Source: Algoriphagus alkaliphilus
GTDB taxonomy: Bacteria > Bacteroidota > Bacteroidia > Cytophagales > Cyclobacteriaceae
Assembly (NCBI RefSeq): GCF_900103735.1
Contig: NZ_FMXE01000003.1
Coordinates: 62,001 to 126,000 of the forward strand
Length of the DNA: 64,000 bases
Direction: 5' to 3'
In this document: in pieces, positions 1-8,102 of the stretch
Layout of the letters: the number at the start of each line of letters is the position of its first letter
How positions within the stretch are numbered: position 1 is the stretch's first letter
Translations under genes and position numbers: made by a program
The notes under the pieces: generated by a model
The model's input: only the letters and a program-made list of their open reading frames with translations
The model's database searches: none
Told to the model about the DNA's origin: nothing

Positions 1-228
1 ATGATGCAACCTATTCTGGAAGATACCTCCAGGCAATTAGGCGATAAAGTCAAAATCGTGAAGGTGGATATTGATAAAAATCCGCTTGCAGCAGGAAAAT
101 TTCAGGTTAGGGGTGTTCCGACATTGATCCTTTTTCACAAAGGGAAAGCGATCTGGAGACAATCTGGAGTGGTTCCTACGCATCAATTAGTTCAAATTAT
201 TGAATCCAATCGGGGTGCCTTTGCTTAA
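1..228 (+). CDS. Thioredoxin, C-terminal part (cut by window start)
   Basis: The 75 visible residues are the C-terminal half of a thioredoxin fold. They begin right after where the redox WCGPC motif would lie (MMQPILE follows CGPCK in the family). They include the VDIDKNP strand, the cis-proline loop VRGVPTL and the LILFHKGK strand. The methionine at position 1 is therefore internal and the gene starts upstream of the window. The protein would be a cytoplasmic dithiol reductant. It lies just upstream of a sulfane-sulfur dioxygenase gene, which suits a role in reducing persulfides, but that link is inference from position only. Confidence 0.85.
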   Translation: MMQPILEDTSRQLGDKVKIVKVDIDKNPLAAGKFQVRGVPTLILFHKGKAIWRQSGVVPTHQLVQIIESNRGAFA

Positions 229-234
229 AACCAA

Positions 235-250
235 TGTGACAAAAGTCATT
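235..250 (+). promoter_or_regulatory. Crp/Fnr-type site upstream of the persulfide dioxygenase gene
   Basis: TGTGACAAAAGTCATT is a TGTGA-N6-TCAnn palindrome with one degraded half. It is centred at 242.5. A perfect Bacteroidota -7 box (TAATTTTG, TAnnTTTG consensus) lies at 272-279, 33 bp downstream centre to centre, which is the class II activator geometry. It shares sequence and geometry with sites at 1938-1953 and 6978-6993. Confidence 0.6.
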
Positions 251-438
251 TTGAATTCAGTTTTTAGAAAATAATTTTGATGAAGTTTTAAAAGGAATTA
301 ATAAGACGAATCAAATAGATTAGAGGATGACGCTAACCTCACCCGCCGGATGATTATTAGTCATGAGCCATAGGCAATAAGGCCCAACATTTCTCCGGAT
401 GGCTATCAAGTTGAACACTAAAAAAAAATGATAATACT

Positions 439-1863
439 ATGAAAATCGAACAAATCTATACCGGATGTCTTGCTCAAGGAGCTTACTACATTGAATCAGA
501 CGGTGAAGCGGCCATAATTGATCCGCTGAGAGAAGTCCAGCCCTACATTGAAAAGGCAGCCAGAAGAAATGCGAAAATCAAATATGTTTTTGAGACGCAT
601 TTTCATGCAGACTTTGTTTCGGGACATCAAGATCTGGCAGCAAAAACCGGCGCAAAGATTGTTTTTGGCCCAACGGGCATGAAGACGGGATTTGATGCTG
701 TAATTGCTGAAGACAATCAGGAATTCAAACTTGGAAAAGCAAAAATCCGGGTGATTCACACACCAGGTCATACGATGGAATCGTCTTGCTATTTGCTGTA
801 CAACGAGGAAGGCAAGGCAGAGGCGATTTTCACAGGTGATACCTTATTCATAGGGGATGTAGGGCGTCCGGATTTAGCACAAAAAGTAATTGCTGAATTA
901 ACACAGGAAAAGCTTGCGGCTCATTTATATGATTCGTTAAGAAATAAAATCATGCCTTTGGCTGACGATCTCATCGTCTATCCCGCTCACGGCGCAGGTT
1001 CTGCCTGCGGAAAAAATATGAGCAAAGAGACATCTGATACCTTGGGTAACCAAAAGAAGACGAATTATGCACTTCAGCCAATGACCAAAGAGGCTTTTAT
1101 CAAAGAAGTGTTAAGTGGTCTTACTCCGCCGCCTGCTTACTTTCCCCAAAATGTCTTGATGAATATCCAAGGATATGACAGCATTGACGAGGTGTTGGAA
1201 AGAGGGATACATCCTTTGACACCCGAAGAATTTGAGGTAGCAGCAAACGAGACCGGAGCAATGATTCTGGATACCCGTGATCCTCAAACTTTCGCCAAGG
1301 GGTTTATTCCAAACTCCATCAATATCGGTATCGATGGAAGTTTTGCAGTGTGGGTAGGAGCGATGATCCCGGATTTGAAGCAGGAAATCCTGGTAGTGGC
1401 AGAAGAAGGTCGGGAGGAAGAAGTTGTTACCAGGCTTGCAAGAGTAGGCTATGATTATTGCCTGGGATATTTGAAAGGCGGTTTTGCATCTTGGAAAAAT
1501 TCTCCGATGCATGAAGTGGATTCCATTACATCCATTACAGTGGATGAATTGGATAAAATCAAAAAAGGTGATCCTGAGATCCATATTCTTGATGTTAGAA
1601 AGAATTCTGAGTTTTTGTCAGAGCATGTCTTGGACGCTGAAAACGCACCCTTGGACTATATCAATGACAGCATGCTGAAAGTGGACAAAAATAAAACCTA
1701 CCACGTGCATTGTGCGGGAGGATACCGATCCATGATTTTCAATTCTGCTTTGAGAGCCAGAGGATATGACAATCTTATAGACGTAGCCGGAGGATTTCAG
1801 GCGATTAAAGAATCAGGGAAATTTCAGGTGTCGGACTACGTCTGTCCAACTACCCTACTTTAA
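439..1863 (+). CDS. Persulfide dioxygenase/sulfurtransferase fusion (MBL fold plus two rhodanese domains, CstB-like)
   Basis: 474 residues. The N-terminal metallo-beta-lactamase domain has THFHADFVSGH (His54, His56, Asp58, His63), His111 in HTPGH, Asp134 in FTGDTLF and His184, the ligand set of ETHE1-type iron persulfide dioxygenases. A cysteine follows in GSACG (Cys190). Two rhodanese domains come next. The first (about 265-355) has no loop cysteine (VVAEEGRE), so it is a pseudo-rhodanese. The second has HCAGGYRS with Cys425. This MBL, pseudo-rhodanese, rhodanese order is that of Staphylococcus CstB, which turns low-molecular-weight persulfides into thiosulfate. The thiosulfate product fits the downstream transport and TsdA-like genes. 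A predicted leader of about 150 nt precedes the ATG. An alternative is a generic MBL-rhodanese hydrolase. Confidence 0.85.
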   Translation: MKIEQIYTGCLAQGAYYIESDGEAAIIDPLREVQPYIEKAARRNAKIKYVFETHFHADFVSGHQDLAAKTGAKIVFGPTGMKTGFDAVIAEDNQEFKLGKAKIRVIHTPGHTMESSCYLLYNEEGKAEAIFTGDTLFIGDVGRPDLAQKVIAELTQEKLAAHLYDSLRNKIMPLADDLIVYPAHGAGSACGKNMSKETSDTLGNQKKTNYALQPMTKEAFIKEVLSGLTPPPAYFPQNVLMNIQGYDSIDEVLERGIHPLTPEEFEVAANETGAMILDTRDPQTFAKGFIPNSINIGIDGSFAVWVGAMIPDLKQEILVVAEEGREEEVVTRLARVGYDYCLGYLKGGFASWKNSPMHEVDSITSITVDELDKIKKGDPEIHILDVRKNSEFLSEHVLDAENAPLDYINDSMLKVDKNKTYHVHCAGGYRSMIFNSALRARGYDNLIDVAGGFQAIKESGKFQVSDYVCPTTLL

Positions 1864-1891
1864 GCTTTAGCAATACATATAAATTATTTTG

Positions 1892-1921
1892 AATGGCAGG
1901 CCTCCGGGCTTGCCATTTTTA
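1892..1921 (+). terminator. Rho-independent terminator after the dioxygenase gene
   Basis: The arms AATGGCA (1892-1898) and TGCCATT (1911-1917) pair around a GC-rich centre and run into a T tract, about 30 nt after the stop codon. Confidence 0.75.
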
Positions 1922-1937
1922 ATTTAAAACTATCCGA

Positions 1938-1953
1938 TGTGATCAAAGTCACA
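1938..1953 (+). promoter_or_regulatory. Crp/Fnr-type palindrome upstream of the first porin
   Basis: TGTGATCAAAGTCACA has perfect TGTGA and TCACA half sites. A -7-like box GAGATTTG (1976-1983) lies 34 bp downstream centre to centre. If this is a class II activator site, transcription would start near 1988-1990. That is downstream of the first ATG of the porin reading frame and bears on the choice of start codon. Confidence 0.65.
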
Positions 1954-1970
1954 CGAATTAGTACCCAAAC

Positions 1971-3386
1971 ATGGAGAGATTTGCACTTGCTTTGAAGGGG
2001 ATTGGGATGGTCTTTATTGTATTACTCAATCTGTCAATTCCTACTTTTTCCCAGCATCATGGAGAAATTATAGTTGACACCACTTCAAATGAAAAGTTAT
2101 TTGGAGATAAATTGAAAACCGGGAATTTCGAATTTCATCTGCGTTCCTTTTACATGCATACAGAAAATCAAAAGGGGCTTTTGGATTATTCTACATGGGG
2201 GTCAGGAGCAGGGCTGGGGTATTTCAGTCCCCGGTGGAAAGGGCTTGGTGTAGGGTTCAGCGGATTCTTTGTTTTCAGACATTTTGAAAACAATATAATC
2301 CTTCCGGATCCGGCCACAGGACTTCCTAATCGGTATGAGCTTACCCTATTTGATGTCCACCATCCTGACAATTACCATGATATGGATCGATTAGAGGAGT
2401 TTTTTGTTTCCTACGAAAAGGAAAAATTCACTACTTGGGTTGGCAGGCATCATTTTGAAAGTCCATTGTTAAATACATCTGATAACCGGATGCGTCCCAA
2501 TCTATTCAGTGGGATATCGATGGAGTATCAGCCTGGAAAGTTGAAGTTTACTGGAGCATGGTTTACGCATTTGATTTCCAGAGGATCTTTGAAATGGCTT
2601 TCGGTGGAAGAGTCAATTGGGGTTTATTCCACAGGAAGAAACCCAACTGGATCAGATAAAAATTATCATCATCACCTCGAATCAAAAGGAATCGGGGTGC
2701 TAGGTATAGAGTTTCAAACAAAGGATCTTCAATTGAAATCTTGGACTTACCTGTCAGAAGGAATTTTCACGACAACTTTTGGAGAAGCTTCAGGGAATTT
2801 AGCTTTAGCAAATGGCTCCCGCTTCGTTTATGGAGCTCAGGGATTTTATCAGACTGCACTGGACGATGGCGGTAATCCTGACCCAAGCTATGCCTATACT
2901 TTGCCGGGTGAATATACTTATGGAGCAGGGTTTCGTACTGGAATTCATTTAGGAAATTCAGAGTTAACTTTGAATTACTTAGGAATATCAGATAGTGGAC
3001 GATTTCTATTCCCAAGAGAATGGGGCAGGGAAAAATTCTTCGTGAGTATGCAGCGGGAGCGATTTGAAGGTATGGGAGGGGTAAATGCCTGGGGGGTGCT
3101 TTATGATCAGACATTTATTCAAGATAAACTTAAGGTGAGTCTGGGAGCCAGTCAGGTAAATACGCCTGATTTAGAAAATATCGGTTTGAATAAATATGGG
3201 CTGCCAAATTATTATCACTTTACTGGACTGGTTGACTATCGATTTACCGGTTTCTTCAAAGGGCTGGTTTTGCAATTGCTAGTTGTACACAAAAAAGACG
3301 ACAGTGATAGAAATATCCCGCTTGAATTTGTAATCAATCGAGTAAACATGACCAATTACAATCTGATATTGGATTATAGATTTTAA
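1971..3386 (+). CDS. Outer-membrane porin-like beta-barrel protein, paralogue of the 8102-9454 gene
   Basis: 471 residues with an N-terminal signal sequence ending near SIPTFSQ, then alternating aromatic strands and a C-terminal aromatic residue (LILDYRF), typical of an outer-membrane barrel. It resembles OprD/alginate-export-type porins in general shape. It shares several segments with the protein at 8102: LSVEESIGVYSTGR against LSVGETVGIYPVGR, REWGREKF against REWGKDAW, and an RER/NA block. The Crp-type site 18 bp before this ATG suggests initiation may really occur later, at TTG 1992 (which gives a good signal peptide) or ATG 2007. It is followed after 29 bp by a YeeE/YedE gene, so it probably passes a sulfur anion across the outer membrane. 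The substrate is inferred from context. Confidence 0.7.
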   Translation: MERFALALKGIGMVFIVLLNLSIPTFSQHHGEIIVDTTSNEKLFGDKLKTGNFEFHLRSFYMHTENQKGLLDYSTWGSGAGLGYFSPRWKGLGVGFSGFFVFRHFENNIILPDPATGLPNRYELTLFDVHHPDNYHDMDRLEEFFVSYEKEKFTTWVGRHHFESPLLNTSDNRMRPNLFSGISMEYQPGKLKFTGAWFTHLISRGSLKWLSVEESIGVYSTGRNPTGSDKNYHHHLESKGIGVLGIEFQTKDLQLKSWTYLSEGIFTTTFGEASGNLALANGSRFVYGAQGFYQTALDDGGNPDPSYAYTLPGEYTYGAGFRTGIHLGNSELTLNYLGISDSGRFLFPREWGREKFFVSMQRERFEGMGGVNAWGVLYDQTFIQDKLKVSLGASQVNTPDLENIGLNKYGLPNYYHFTGLVDYRFTGFFKGLVLQLLVVHKKDDSDRNIPLEFVINRVNMTNYNLILDYRF

Positions 3387-3415
3387 CAAAAGGAATAAAA
3401 CAACTAAACTAAAAT

Positions 3416-3997
3416 ATGAATCAATTTATTGAATGGATTTCTCAGCCTTGGCCTTGGTACGTGGCTGGGCCGATGATAGGATTGACCGTGCCTGCCCTAC
3501 TGATTTTGGGTAATAAATCTTTCGGGATTTCCTCCTCCTTGCGTCATATCTGTGCTGCATGTGTACCGGCAGGTATTCCTTTCTTTTCCTACAATTGGAA
3601 GAAAGAAATGTGGAATCTACTATTTGTTCTGGGAGTAGGAATTGGTGGTTTTATAGCCATGAATTTTTTGGCAAACCCCAATACAATTGTTATTTCTGAA
3701 GCTACTCAGGCCGATTTGAGTGCCTTGGGAATAACCAGCTTTTCCGATTTAATGCCTTCGGATATTTTCTCTTGGAGCAATGTGTTTACCGCCAAAGGAC
3801 TCCTTTTCTTCGTAATAGGGGGCTTTTTGGTAGGCTTCGGTACTAGATACGCTGGTGGATGTACTTCAGGCCACGCAATTATGGGTATCAGCTCATTACA
3901 ATGGGCATCATTGGTAGCTACTATTTTCTTTATGATTGGTGGATTTCTGATGACTCATGTCTTATTGGAGCCATTAATGAAGTTGGTAGGTTTCTAA
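3416..3997 (+). CDS. YeeE/YedE family membrane protein, first of a pair
   Basis: 193 residues with about five hydrophobic segments. It carries the family signature [18 protein letters not shown] with the conserved cysteine, plus RHICAACVP earlier. YeeE/YedE proteins characterised in other bacteria conduct thiosulfate through conserved cysteines. It lies 29 bp downstream of the porin gene, probably in one transcript. The next gene supplies a second YeeE-like half, but a 291-bp repeat array separates them. The two halves are each complete, so this is a two-gene system and not a broken single gene. Confidence 0.85.
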   Translation: MNQFIEWISQPWPWYVAGPMIGLTVPALLILGNKSFGISSSLRHICAACVPAGIPFFSYNWKKEMWNLLFVLGVGIGGFIAMNFLANPNTIVISEATQADLSALGITSFSDLMPSDIFSWSNVFTAKGLLFFVIGGFLVGFGTRYAGGCTSGHAIMGISSLQWASLVATIFFMIGGFLMTHVLLEPLMKLVGF

Positions 3998-4010
3998 AAA
4001 AAAACAAAAC

Positions 4011-4288
4011 ATGAAATGCCCATGAGAAAGGCTTCTCACACAGGAGCATGATTATCTGGGGGTATTCCATGTGGCAATTAAAAACCAAATTATAAACACA
4101 TGAAATACCCATGTCGAAAGAGCGACACACAGGAGCATGATTATCTGGGGGTATTCCATGTGGCAATTAAAAACCAAATTATAAACACATGAAATCGAGC
4201 ATGATCCCGTATTTACAGGATCACACACTGGGATGATTATCGACCATGCGAGATTCCATGTGGCAATTAAAAACCAAATTATAAACAC
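4011..4288 (+). repeat. Three tandem units of a dispersed structured repeat between the two YeeE genes
   Basis: Units at 4011-4099 (89 bp), 4100-4188 (89 bp) and 4189-4288 (100 bp). Each begins with ATGAAAT and ends with ATTCCATGTGGCAATTAAAA followed by ACCAAATTATAAACAC. The 3' half is nearly invariant. The 5' half holds a hairpin whose stem differs in every unit: GAGAA/TTCTC, GTCG/CGAC and GATCC/GGATC. The outer arms also change together: AATGCCC/GGGTATT, AATACCC/GGGTATT and AATC-GCATG/CATGC-GATT. The last unit ends exactly at the start codon of the following gene. Confidence 0.9.
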
Positions 4289-4780
4289 ATGAAAGAAGCA
4301 GATAAAAAAATAGAAATTTTGGATCCGAACTGTGTGGCTCCAAATCTCAGTGAAAATCACGACAAAGGTCTTGAACTCTTGAAATACCTGATTTTGGGAA
4401 CGCTGTTCGGAATCGTATTTGTAAAAGCCGAGATCATTTCTTGGTTTCGCATCCAGGAGATGTTTCGGCTCCAATCCTTCCATATGTATGGTGTGATCGG
4501 TTCAGCGATAGTGACGGGCATTATATCTATCCAGTTGATCAAGCGATTGAATGTCAAAACTATTCAAGGAGAAAGCATTGTGATACCGGATAAAGTTTTC
4601 AAAAAGGGTCAAGTGATTGGCGGCTTTATTTTCGGCTTGGGTTGGGCTATTACCGGTGCTTGTCCAGGGCCACTATTCGCGCAGATCGGAAGTGGTTATT
4701 CCGTTATTTTGGTTACGTTGATTTCTGCTTTGGCAGGAACTTGGGTATATGGTAAATTTTCGGATAAGCTTCCGAATTGA
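4289..4780 (+). CDS. YeeE/YedE family membrane protein, second of a pair (DUF6691-like)
   Basis: 163 residues. A polar N-terminus of about 30 residues is followed by four hydrophobic segments. The signature is GLGWAITGACPGPLFAQIG with the conserved cysteine of the family's second half. It would work with the 3416 gene as a thiosulfate or sulfane-sulfur permease in the inner membrane. Its start codon is the ATGAAA that would open a further repeat unit: the ATAAACAC leader in front of it belongs to the repeat. A terminator follows at 4802. Confidence 0.85.
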   Translation: MKEADKKIEILDPNCVAPNLSENHDKGLELLKYLILGTLFGIVFVKAEIISWFRIQEMFRLQSFHMYGVIGSAIVTGIISIQLIKRLNVKTIQGESIVIPDKVFKKGQVIGGFIFGLGWAITGACPGPLFAQIGSGYSVILVTLISALAGTWVYGKFSDKLPN

Positions 4781-4801
4781 ATAAAAGCAAAAATGAACAG
4801 T

Positions 4802-4833
4802 AGAGCCACCTTCAGAAAAAGGTGGCTTTTTTA
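4802..4833 (+). terminator. Rho-independent terminator of the YeeE operon
   Basis: Perfect 9-bp stem AGCCACCTT/AAGGTGGCT (4804-4812 and 4819-4827) with a T run, 24 nt after the stop codon. Confidence 0.9.
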
Positions 4834-5031
4834 GTTGAATACCTTTTTGAAAATGATCCTAATGAAAATTATGATAGTGATCAAAATGCTCCCTACAATG
4901 ACAAACTCCATGCGCTTTGCTTTTTGTCAGAACTTATCCAAACCACGAATAGTTTTTCCTTTTCATGAAACTTTTCCCTAATCCAGACCAATATTTCTAA
5001 ATTTGCCAGCCTATAAAACCTAAACACCCCC

Positions 5032-6201
5032 ATGAATTACCTCTCCAAACGTAGAACTGCCTTAGGGGCTATGTTCTTTTTCGTAGGACTTTGTTTCGCG
5101 AGTTGGGCAGCGAGAATCCCTGATATCCAAGCCAAATTTGAGCTTTCTGAAGGACAGCTGGGTACGATGCTCCTTTTTTTGCCTTTGGGCTCATTATTGG
5201 GGTTGCCTCTTGCAGGATGGGCTGTCCATCAGTATGGCAGTCGTAGAGTAATCATGATTGGAAGTTTTGCCTATGCTATGACATTGCCATTGATTGGTTT
5301 GAGTCCCTCTGTTTTATTATTGATACCGGTTCTGATTCTTTATGGTTTACTCGGTAATGTGATGAATATTTCACTCAATACGCAAGCCTTGGATTTGGAA
5401 GATCAAATGGGGAAAAGTATTCTGGCATCTTTTCATGGACTTTGGAGTACAGCTGGTTTTGTGGGTGCGGGATTAGGTGCAGGAATGATTTTTATCAACA
5501 TTCTTCCCGAACTTCACTTTTTGATCATCATGGGTATTTCATTTTTCATCATCATTGCTGCTCAGCGCTTTATTTTAAAAGAACAAAAAGTATCTGAGGG
5601 CAGTGGTTTGGTGATAAAGAAACCGGATTCTTTGCTGTTAAGAATCGGCTTAATCGCCTTCCTAGGAATGATGTGTGAAGGATGCATGTTTGACTGGAGT
5701 GGAGTTTATTTCAAAAAAGTCATTCTGGTGGATCCATCAATGATCGCTTTGGGCTATGTGGCATTTATGGGGGCGATGGCATCCGGAAGATTTGTTACGG
5801 ATAAAATCGCCGCTCGATTTACGAAAGTTGCAGTCATCCAAGTAAGTGGAGTGTTGATTTTTGTGGGATTGGCTTTGTCAGTTGCTTTTCCTACCGTTTG
5901 GAGCGCAACCCTTGGCTTCTTGTTGGTTGGATTTGGAATTGCCTCCATTATTCCGCTTTCCTATAGTATCGCTGGTCGATCCAAATTATATAGCCCAAGT
6001 GTTGCCTTGGCCTTGGTGTCTACCATTTCCTTTTTTGGGTTTCTTTTAGGCCCCCCTTTGATTGGGTTTATCGCTGAGTTATTTGACTTGAAAACATCCT
6101 TTGCATTAATTGCAGTCAGTGGAATTGGGATTACTTTGCTGTCCAGCATCAGAAAGCAGGTTTTTTTGATTCCTCAAAAGGTTAAATCTATGGCAGCCTA
6201 A
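5032..6201 (+). CDS. MFS transporter (sugar/fucose-permease-like, YbjJ type)
   Basis: 389 residues with about twelve hydrophobic segments. The N-terminal helix contains WAARIPDIQ, typical of the YbjJ/FucP-like MFS branch. A loop after TM2 carries HQYGSRRV, the family D/G-x-x-G-R-R variant. The substrate cannot be read from the sequence. The stop codon overlaps the next start (TAATG), so it is translationally coupled to the thioesterase. No Crp-type site is visible upstream, so it seems separate from the flanking sulfur units. Confidence 0.8.
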   Translation: MNYLSKRRTALGAMFFFVGLCFASWAARIPDIQAKFELSEGQLGTMLLFLPLGSLLGLPLAGWAVHQYGSRRVIMIGSFAYAMTLPLIGLSPSVLLLIPVLILYGLLGNVMNISLNTQALDLEDQMGKSILASFHGLWSTAGFVGAGLGAGMIFINILPELHFLIIMGISFFIIIAAQRFILKEQKVSEGSGLVIKKPDSLLLRIGLIAFLGMMCEGCMFDWSGVYFKKVILVDPSMIALGYVAFMGAMASGRFVTDKIAARFTKVAVIQVSGVLIFVGLALSVAFPTVWSATLGFLLVGFGIASIIPLSYSIAGRSKLYSPSVALALVSTISFFGFLLGPPLIGFIAELFDLKTSFALIAVSGIGITLLSSIRKQVFLIPQKVKSMAA

Positions 6202-6914
6202 TGTTAATTCCTGAAAATCTCCAGTTTCAACATGATTTCGAGGTTGGATCATTTCAGGTTCACCCTGATGGAGAGATCAGCTTAACATCATTGGCTGACC
6301 TACTTCAGGAGATTGCGTGGAGACATGCTGATTCGGCTGATTTTGGAAGAAATTTGATGGATACCCATCAAATGTGGGTGCTTTCCCGGCTTGAAGTCAA
6401 AGTGAATAAGTTTCCAAAATGGGGTGAGTCAATCCGGCTTTTCACAGGAGGAAGAGGTGCGGACAAGCTATTTGCCTTCAGGGAGTTTTTGGTTTGGGAT
6501 CGAAATGATCAACTCTTGGCAAAAGGGATGTCCTCATGGCTACTACTAAATGCGGAAACCAAACGCATTCAACGCCCTGAGCAAGTTTTACCTCCGACAC
6601 TTTTTGATCCGAAAATGAAACCCGCTTGGCAGCCCGGCAAAATAGTCACCGGAGGTGAGTTAATCGCTGAAGAGGAAATCAAAGTCAGGCTTTCCGATTT
6701 GGACCTCAACAATCACGTTAACAATACGAGTTACATCCGATGGGTAGAAAATCTACTTTTCGATCAGGGAATTCGTCCGGAGAACATCGCCGTAAATTAT
6801 GTGGCCGAATGTATTCAGGGTGATAAAGTCGTCCTGAAACTTTTTGGAAAAGAGTCCAAATTTACAATAGAAGGTAAGGTGAATGAAAAAATCGTTTTTT
6901 TGGCTGAAGTCTAG
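6201..6914 (+). CDS. Acyl-ACP thioesterase (FatA/FatB-like double hotdog)
   Basis: 237 residues, the usual length for bacterial acyl-ACP thioesterases. It has two hotdog repeats. The first contains WVLSRLEVKVNKFPKWGE, and the second begins with SDLDLNNHVNNTSYIRW, the catalytic Asn/His region of the family. It would release fatty acids from acyl carrier protein in the cytoplasm. The start overlaps the upstream MFS stop by one base. Confidence 0.88.
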   Translation: MLIPENLQFQHDFEVGSFQVHPDGEISLTSLADLLQEIAWRHADSADFGRNLMDTHQMWVLSRLEVKVNKFPKWGESIRLFTGGRGADKLFAFREFLVWDRNDQLLAKGMSSWLLLNAETKRIQRPEQVLPPTLFDPKMKPAWQPGKIVTGGELIAEEEIKVRLSDLDLNNHVNNTSYIRWVENLLFDQGIRPENIAVNYVAECIQGDKVVLKLFGKESKFTIEGKVNEKIVFLAEV

Positions 6915-6977
6915 CTAGTCAATTTTTAAGGGATCTTTTAGTGTAAATCTCTAAAAACATTTGGATAACTTTTCTCA

Positions 6978-6993
6978 TGTGACCACTGTCACA
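6978..6993 (+). promoter_or_regulatory. Crp/Fnr-type palindrome upstream of the tsdA-like gene
   Basis: TGTGACCACTGTCACA has perfect half sites. A -7-like box GATTTTTG (7016-7023) lies 34 bp downstream centre to centre. This puts the transcription start near 7028-7030 and favours the ATG at 7050 over the earlier one at 7005. Confidence 0.65.
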
Positions 6994-7049
6994 ATTTTTA
7001 ATTTTTGAAAAGTCTGATTTTTGTACATTATCATGATAGTTCTAATCTT

Positions 7050-8102
7050 ATGCTCCAGCCTTTTGTTAAATTGATCACTTTAATCGTGGCTTTACTCGGT
7101 TTAGCTACAGCACTTGTGGGAGTGATCGGTTTTGTTGTTTTTATATCCTACTCCGGTATCCAACTCCCGAGTTTAACCGACGAACAAAAATTAAATCCTC
7201 AGACTATTGCCGAAATCCCTGTAGTCAAAGCCTTGGCAGATTCTGCTGGAATGTGGAAATCTCCCGATTGGAATTCCGTAGATGCGGAACCCAATGCTAT
7301 GGAAATTAAATACGGGAAGGAGCTGATAGCCAATACTTCTGAGTATCTGGGTCCAAATGGTAAAGTTAAAGCCATATCAAATGGGATGAATTGCCAAAAC
7401 TGCCATTTGCAAGCGGGAACAGCTCCTTTAGGAAACAACTACGGTGCTGTGGCGGCGACATATCCGAAAATGAGGGCTCGCTCGGGAACTGAAGAGGATA
7501 TTCAAAAACGAATAAACGATTGCTTTGAAAGAAGCTTAAATGGGCAGTCCCTCGAGCGGGATTCCAAAGAAATGGTCGCAATGGTTGCCTACATCACCTG
7601 GGTAGGGAAAGATGTACCAAAGGGGGAGATCCCCAAAGGATCCGGACTTTATGAAGTGCCGGTTTTGGATCGTGCCGCAGATCCATCAAAAGGAAAATTG
7701 GTTTACGAGAATCAATGTCAAAGCTGCCATGCAGCAGATGGACAAGGGATGGGCAGACCAGATGGTAAAGGATACACCTATCCACCTTTATGGGGTAAAA
7801 ATAGTTACAATCATGGGGCTGGACTTTATCGACTGTCCAGGTTTGCAGGTTATGCGATCGCTAATATGCCCTTGGGTGCTTCTTTTCAAAACCCAATTCT
7901 CTCCGATGAGGAAGCTTGGGATGTCGCAGCCTACGTGAATAGCATGGATCGACCAAAAAAGGATCTTTCGCAAGATTGGCCTGACATTTCAAAGAAACCT
8001 GTAGATCATCCATTTGGCCCATTCTCTGATCAATTTACCGAAGCGCAACACAAATTTGGGCCATTCAAACCCATTCAGGAAGCGAAAGCAAAATCAAACT
8101 AA
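7050..8102 (+). CDS. tsdA: Dihaem cytochrome c, thiosulfate dehydrogenase (TsdA-like)
   Basis: An N-terminal membrane anchor (VKLITLIVALLGLA) is followed by two haem c motifs, CQNCH (Cys130-His134, counted from ATG 7005) and CQSCH (Cys238-His242). A cysteine sits exactly 39 residues after the first haem histidine, in RINDCFERSLNG. This matches the spacing of the Cys axial ligand of haem 1 in TsdA, the hallmark of thiosulfate dehydrogenases. YPPLWGKNSYNHGAGLYR and ANMPLG (Met288 as haem 2 ligand, Asn before it as in Campylobacter TsdA) also fit. The reaction is two thiosulfate to tetrathionate plus two electrons, or the reverse, in the periplasm. Start 7050 is chosen because 7005 lies upstream of the likely transcription start. 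The stop overlaps the porin start by one base. Confidence 0.8.
   Translation: MLQPFVKLITLIVALLGLATALVGVIGFVVFISYSGIQLPSLTDEQKLNPQTIAEIPVVKALADSAGMWKSPDWNSVDAEPNAMEIKYGKELIANTSEYLGPNGKVKAISNGMNCQNCHLQAGTAPLGNNYGAVAATYPKMRARSGTEEDIQKRINDCFERSLNGQSLERDSKEMVAMVAYITWVGKDVPKGEIPKGSGLYEVPVLDRAADPSKGKLVYENQCQSCHAADGQGMGRPDGKGYTYPPLWGKNSYNHGAGLYRLSRFAGYAIANMPLGASFQNPILSDEEAWDVAAYVNSMDRPKKDLSQDWPDISKKPVDHPFGPFSDQFTEAQHKFGPFKPIQEAKAKSN

Noticed and set aside
1111-1584. 157-residue minus-strand ORF
   Set aside because: Antisense shadow of the rhodanese part of the persulfide dioxygenase gene.
4011-4288. CRISPR array
   Set aside because: The repeats are 89-100 bp with no unique spacers of regular length and no cas genes nearby.
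4052-4483. 143-residue minus-strand ORF across the repeat array
   Set aside because: It is the antisense reading of the tandem repeat and of the second YeeE gene, and its internal peptide repetition (CVYNLVFNCHMEYPQ) only reflects the DNA repeat.
3416-4780. Single YeeE gene broken by the repeat array
   Set aside because: Both halves have their own conserved cysteine signature, start and stop, and two-gene YeeE/YedE systems are common.
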